Shown here piece after piece: positions 61,100 to 64,000 of a DNA stretch of 64,000 nucleotides. The notes beneath the pieces were generated by a model, which had not been told where the DNA came from, ran no database searches, and saw nothing but the letters and a program-made list of their open reading frames with translations. The stretch covers positions 434,001 through 498,000 of the forward strand of contig NZ_QBKQ01000002.1 in assembly GCF_003054225.1 (NCBI RefSeq). Reading direction: 5' to 3'. Source of the stretch: Christiangramia gaetbulicola. Its GTDB lineage: Bacteria; Bacteroidota; Bacteroidia; Flavobacteriales; Flavobacteriaceae. The position numbers and the translations under genes are program-made. Position 1 is the first letter of the stretch, and the number at the start of each line of letters is the position of its first letter.

Positions 61100-61852
61100 A
61101 TGAAAAACACCCTTCTTATATTTTTTCTCCTAGTATCGGGATACATGTCTGCTCAGGATATGGTTTCCGGGACGGTTATGAATGCCGCCAATGATAAGCC
61201 TATCGAAAATGTGCATATCGTTAACCTGAACCAGGTTAAAGGTGCAGTAACCGATGAAAACGGAGAATTTGAGCTGCAGGCTACAGTTAATGATACTTTA
61301 TACTTTTCTTACCTGGGATTCAGATCCATACGCGTAAGAGTTACCAATGACTGGCTAAAGTATGGTAACGTGAAGGTGAAAATGACCGAACTAGGTTTTG
61401 CTTTAGAAGAAGTAACGGTAAACACTGTAAAATTAACTGGTTATCTTGAGATCGACGCAAAGAATATTCCTATTTATGATAATTACCGCTATAGTATTTC
61501 CGGATTAAATTCTGGTTATGAAGGTGGTGATTCATCTCCAAATGCTGTTACCAAAGCCATACGATCGCTTTCTAATCCCGCCGATCTTGTTTATAATATC
61601 TTTGGTACAAGGCCCAGACAAATGAAGAAATTACGCCAGATGAAGAAAGATGACAACATCAGAAGTCTTTTGCGTAATAAGTTTGACCGTGAAACTTTGA
61701 TGGCGCTTTTACAGGTTAACAGAGCTGAAATTGATGAGATCCTAAACAATTGTAATTATTCCCAGGATTTTATGAAAACAGCAAATGACCTTCAGATCCT
61801 GGACGCTATAAACAGTTGTTACGAAGAATACAAGGTTCTGCAGAAGAACTAA
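61100..61852 (+). CDS. Secreted protein with CarboxypepD_reg-like domain
   Basis: I place the start at ATG 61100 (250 residues) because the terminator of the upstream gene covers the earlier ATG at 61031. Residues 1-19 are a signal peptide (ending SAQ). A CarboxypepD_reg-like domain follows (about 20-95; MVSGTVMNAANDKPIENVHI and AVTDENGEFELQATV). The C-terminal 140 residues are helical and basic, with TRPRQMKKLRQMKKDDN. It is a Bacteroidota envelope protein; function unknown. Its stop overlaps the convergent gene by 4 bases. Confidence 0.82.
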   Translation: MKNTLLIFFLLVSGYMSAQDMVSGTVMNAANDKPIENVHIVNLNQVKGAVTDENGEFELQATVNDTLYFSYLGFRSIRVRVTNDWLKYGNVKVKMTELGFALEEVTVNTVKLTGYLEIDAKNIPIYDNYRYSISGLNSGYEGGDSSPNAVTKAIRSLSNPADLVYNIFGTRPRQMKKLRQMKKDDNIRSLLRNKFDRETLMALLQVNRAEIDEILNNCNYSQDFMKTANDLQILDAINSCYEEYKVLQKN

Positions 61853-62379
61853 TTCACTTCCAGTATACTTTTTAATTCCTTCAGACCCTCGTCGAATTTG
61901 GTTCCTAACGCCTTTTCGGGCGAGTAAAAAATACTGATGATGGTCAATGGAAAGGCCAGATTACCGCGAGCTCCCCAAACCATTTTAGTTTTTTCGGCTT
62001 CAATTTCCTTAACCCCAATATAAGTCAAAGCATTTACCTTCACAGGTTTTACAAATAATATCTTGGTTTCGAAAACTCTACCCTGCTTGGCTTTTACGAT
62101 ACGCTGTATCCCCTCACCTGCTTTATTGTTTCCTTTCCAATAAAAACTGGCCCCGATTTTACCATCCTCTCCTTTGTATTTCAGAACGGCTTCCGGGTCT
62201 CTTTTAAACCAGGGATTCCATAAAGGCTGCTTTTTTAGCTGACGAACAAAATTGAACACTTCTTCCCTGGGTCTGTTAATTACCACGGTTCTACTCACAT
62301 CATAATCCTTTTTTGCCCACGCGTGTAGGAAAGCAAAAAATGTAATTAGCGCTATAATTAAATAAAAAAAGAGGGTCAT
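61849..62379 (-). CDS. SRPBCC family protein (polyketide cyclase/dehydrase-like)
   Basis: This 176-residue protein has an N-terminal membrane anchor or uncleaved signal (about 1-19), then an SRPBCC domain: VVINRPREEVFNFVRQLKKQ, WNPWFKRDPEAVLKYKGEDG and KMVWGARGNLAFPL. Such domains hold hydrophobic ligands. A GLKELKSIL C-terminal helix ends it. The ligand is unknown. It is the gene downstream of trmH on the minus strand, 34 bases on, possibly cotranscribed. Confidence 0.88.
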   Translation of the reverse strand: MTLFFYLIIALITFFAFLHAWAKKDYDVSRTVVINRPREEVFNFVRQLKKQPLWNPWFKRDPEAVLKYKGEDGKIGASFYWKGNNKAGEGIQRIVKAKQGRVFETKILFVKPVKVNALTYIGVKEIEAEKTKMVWGARGNLAFPLTIISIFYSPEKALGTKFDEGLKELKSILEVN

Positions 62380-62413
62380 TAAGTAGGTTTAGGCGAGTAA
62401 AAGTTACAAATAA

Positions 62414-63067
62414 TTACTGATTAAGAAATCTTTCAATAATTTGTTCTGAATTTTTTATGGTCTTTTTGGTCCAATTCATTCGAATCCTGTCCTTTTCCTC
62501 TTCAGTAAATTGCCAATTCACGTCAGATTTTTTGAGTTTTGAGGTTAAGCTTTGTAAAATGATCGCTGCAGAAACAGAAATATTTAAACTCTCGGTGAAG
62601 CCCACCATGGGAATTTTTATCGTTGTATCTGCTTCTTGCATTATTTCATCAGACAAACCGTCTTTTTCGGTTCCAAAGAAAAGAGCGGCAGGAGTGCTAA
62701 TATCAAAATCCTCCAGTAACTGAGAATCATCATGCGGACTTGTCGCCACGATCTGGTAACCTTCTGCTCTCAATCTTTTTACACAATCTTTAGCCGAATT
62801 ATAACGGTTAATATCAACCCATTTCTGGGCTCCCATAGCGATCTCCTTATCTATTCTACGCGGAATCTTTTCTTCTATAACATGAATATTCTGTACCCCA
62901 AACACATCACAGCTTCGCACCACAGCACTGGTATTGTGCAATTGGTAAACATCCTGTGCTACAACGGTTAAGTGATCTGTACGTTCAGCCAGAACTTTTT
63001 CGAATAGGGATTTACGTCTTGGCGTAAGGAATTCCTGGAGGTGATCTAAGATTTCTTTGTCATTCAT
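62414..63067 (-). CDS. trmH: tRNA (guanosine-2'-O)-methyltransferase TrmH-type (SpoU family)
   Basis: This 217-residue SpoU-family RNA methyltransferase has motif 1 (LHNTSAVVRSCDVFGVQNIH), motif 2 (AALFFGTEKDGLSDEIMQEA) and motif 3 (GFTESLNISVSAAIIL). A C-terminal Lys-rich extension (about 185-217) resembles TrmH, which methylates G18 of tRNA. It could instead act on another 2'-O site in tRNA. It lies on the minus strand downstream of the CHRD gene; a strong terminator separates them. Confidence 0.9.
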   Translation of the reverse strand: MNDKEILDHLQEFLTPRRKSLFEKVLAERTDHLTVVAQDVYQLHNTSAVVRSCDVFGVQNIHVIEEKIPRRIDKEIAMGAQKWVDINRYNSAKDCVKRLRAEGYQIVATSPHDDSQLLEDFDISTPAALFFGTEKDGLSDEIMQEADTTIKIPMVGFTESLNISVSAAIILQSLTSKLKKSDVNWQFTEEEKDRIRMNWTKKTIKNSEQIIERFLNQ

Positions 63068-63082
63068 TTCAGGGTAAAAATA

Positions 63083-63110
63083 AAAAAACCCGGCATAAAG
63101 CCGGGTTTAA
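63083..63110. terminator. Terminator between the CHRD and trmH genes
   Basis: AAACCCGGC (63086-63094), 5-base loop, GCCGGGTTT (63100-63108). On the minus strand a T7 run follows, so it closes the CHRD gene. Confidence 0.9.
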
Positions 63111-63128
63111 TTTTCCAGATTAATTTTA

Positions 63129-64000
63129 TTAATCGTTGCTTCCAATATTACCCTGAGCAACAAGAGTGGCAAGGTCTTCAGCACTTAAATGAACATTTAC
63201 GTATCCATCATAAGTTAGAACATCCTCATAACCAAACTCTGTGTCATCATCTAGCATAGAAACATTGGTCATACTTCTACCTGTTGTACCATTTACCGGG
63301 TTAAAAGTAAAAGCTATAGCACCAGGAGCTTCAGCAACAGATCCCATATGAATATGAGCTGGGTGCATTCCTCCGTCTGGAGTACCACTCAATACTATGG
63401 TAGCAAGAGCTTCTCCATTCATTCTTTCTTCAAACTGAACATAACCAGAAATACCAGCTACATCTTTTGTATCAAGATCATATACTTTAGACATACCAGT
63501 TAACTCATTTTGACCTATGTCTCCCTGAGCAACGATAGTTCCAAGAGCATCAGCACTTAAATGAACATTTACATACCCGTCATACTCAAGAACATCTTCA
63601 TATCCAAAAGCAGTGTCATCATCAAGCATTGCAACATTAGTTCTACTCATTCCAGTAGTTCCATTTACCGGGTTAAAAGTAAATGCTATATCTCCACCTT
63701 CAGCAGCAGTATTCATGTGGATGTGCGCAGGATGCATTCCTCCATCAGGAGTACCATCTAACATGATTGTAGCTAGAGCTTCTCCATTCATTCTTTCTTC
63801 GAATAATACAGAACCAGAAATACCTTCTACAGCTCTTTCATCAAGATCGTATGATTTGGACTCACCTGTAAGTTCGTTCTGACCTATATCTCCCTGAGCA
63901 ACGATAGTTCCTAGAGCGTCAGCACTTAAATGAACGTTTACATATCCGTCATAAGAAAGTACGTTAGAATAACCAAAGCTGGTTCCGTCGTCAAGCATAG
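63129..64000 (-). CDS. CHRD-domain repeat protein (5' end outside window)
   Basis: The frame runs from beyond the right edge to a stop at 63129. At least 290 residues are visible: two CHRD-type units of about 124 and 123 residues plus part of a third. Each has DGYVNVHLSADALGTIVAQG, IGQNELTG, FEERMNGEALATI, and GTPDGGMHPAHIHM with paired His (HPAHIH) typical of CHRD. The units are nearly identical at DNA level, so they come from recent duplication or recombination. CHRD domains are extracellular. The last unit ends GNIGSND. A signal peptide is expected outside the window. Confidence 0.88.
   Translation of the reverse strand, partial: MLDDGTSFGYSNVLSYDGYVNVHLSADALGTIVAQGDIGQNELTGESKSYDLDERAVEGISGSVLFEERMNGEALATIMLDGTPDGGMHPAHIHMNTAAEGGDIAFTFNPVNGTTGMSRTNVAMLDDDTAFGYEDVLEYDGYVNVHLSADALGTIVAQGDIGQNELTGMSKVYDLDTKDVAGISGYVQFEERMNGEALATIVLSGTPDGGMHPAHIHMGSVAEAPGAIAFTFNPVNGTTGRSMTNVSMLDDDTEFGYEDVLTYDGYVNVHLSAEDLATLVAQGNIGSND
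63187..63945. repeat. DNA repeats of 372 and 369 bp within the CHRD gene
   Basis: The segment starting at the GAACATTTAC landmark recurs at 63191, 63563 and 63932 with about 90 percent or more identity by eye, a period of 372 then 369 bases. It encodes the CHRD units; the array continues past the right edge. It is a risk point for assembly collapse. Confidence 0.85.

Noticed and set aside
63129-64000. CRISPR-like or satellite array
   Set aside because: The repeats are 369-372 bp, in frame, with conserved CHRD residues, so they are protein-coding repeats.

Overview
The window is a stretch of ordinary chromosome from a member of the Bacteroidota, most likely the family Flavobacteriaceae; a marine genus such as Gramella/Christiangramia is plausible but not shown. 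The DNA is AT-rich. Start codons rarely have Shine-Dalgarno sequences. Several genes are preceded by the Bacteroidota promoter pattern (TTTG or TTG, about 19 bases, then TAnnTTTG). Family markers include CarboxypepD_reg-like secreted proteins, a TonB receptor with that domain, a DUF5916 protein, DUF4290, DUF6146, DUF6495, DUF6515 and DUF6787 proteins, BatA, and a MurA with Asp in place of the active-site Cys. I see no insertion sequence, phage, CRISPR array, rRNA operon or integration site. One tRNA gene is present. No complete undescribed multi-gene system is evident; the best leads are small or local.

Layout: 1-5.4 kb holds secreted or unknown proteins, a methyltransferase, an AraC regulator and a ferredoxin. 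5.5-10.2 kb has an acyl-CoA reductase-like gene, the serine genes serC and serA, and small envelope proteins. 10.2-12.9 kb is a His-rich small protein plus a TonB receptor with a His/Glu-rich loop, probably for a transition metal. 12.9-17 kb has msrA-folE and a DUF5916 outer-membrane protein. 17-25.3 kb is a plus-strand run: LolD-like ATPase, TIGR02757 protein, two tandem GAF histidine kinases, BatA-type protein, a dihydroorotase homologue that has lost its metal ligands, a DUF4870-like protein and an esterase. 25.3-36.4 kb is housekeeping: MBL hydrolase, murA, DUF4290, DUF493, recQ, fmt, HU, YqgE, class IV aminotransferase, START-like protein. A CAT-anticodon tRNA follows at 36.6 kb.

36.8-42.3 kb looks like a stress group: a universal stress protein, a possible 41-residue ORF and a Ca2+-type P-type ATPase on the minus strand, with an SDR oxidoreductase and a 1-Cys peroxiredoxin facing away on the plus strand. 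42.6-47 kb holds an aldo/keto reductase and secreted DUF proteins. 47-55 kb is housekeeping: hisS, a MacB-like permease, rpsF-rpsR-rplI, a LytTR regulator and priA. 55-63 kb has a nadC-led operon, rlmH with an ITPase, a DEAD-box helicase with a structured leader, and trmH. The window ends inside a gene for a secreted protein made of CHRD repeats.

Most genes sit in short operons closed by strong hairpin terminators, many of them serving two convergent genes. The main leads are the degenerate dihydroorotase, the Asp-type MurA, the possible small ORF coupled to the P-type ATPase, a 104-base stem-loop next to priA, the DEAD-box leader, a terminator that runs straight into a start codon, and the CHRD repeats.
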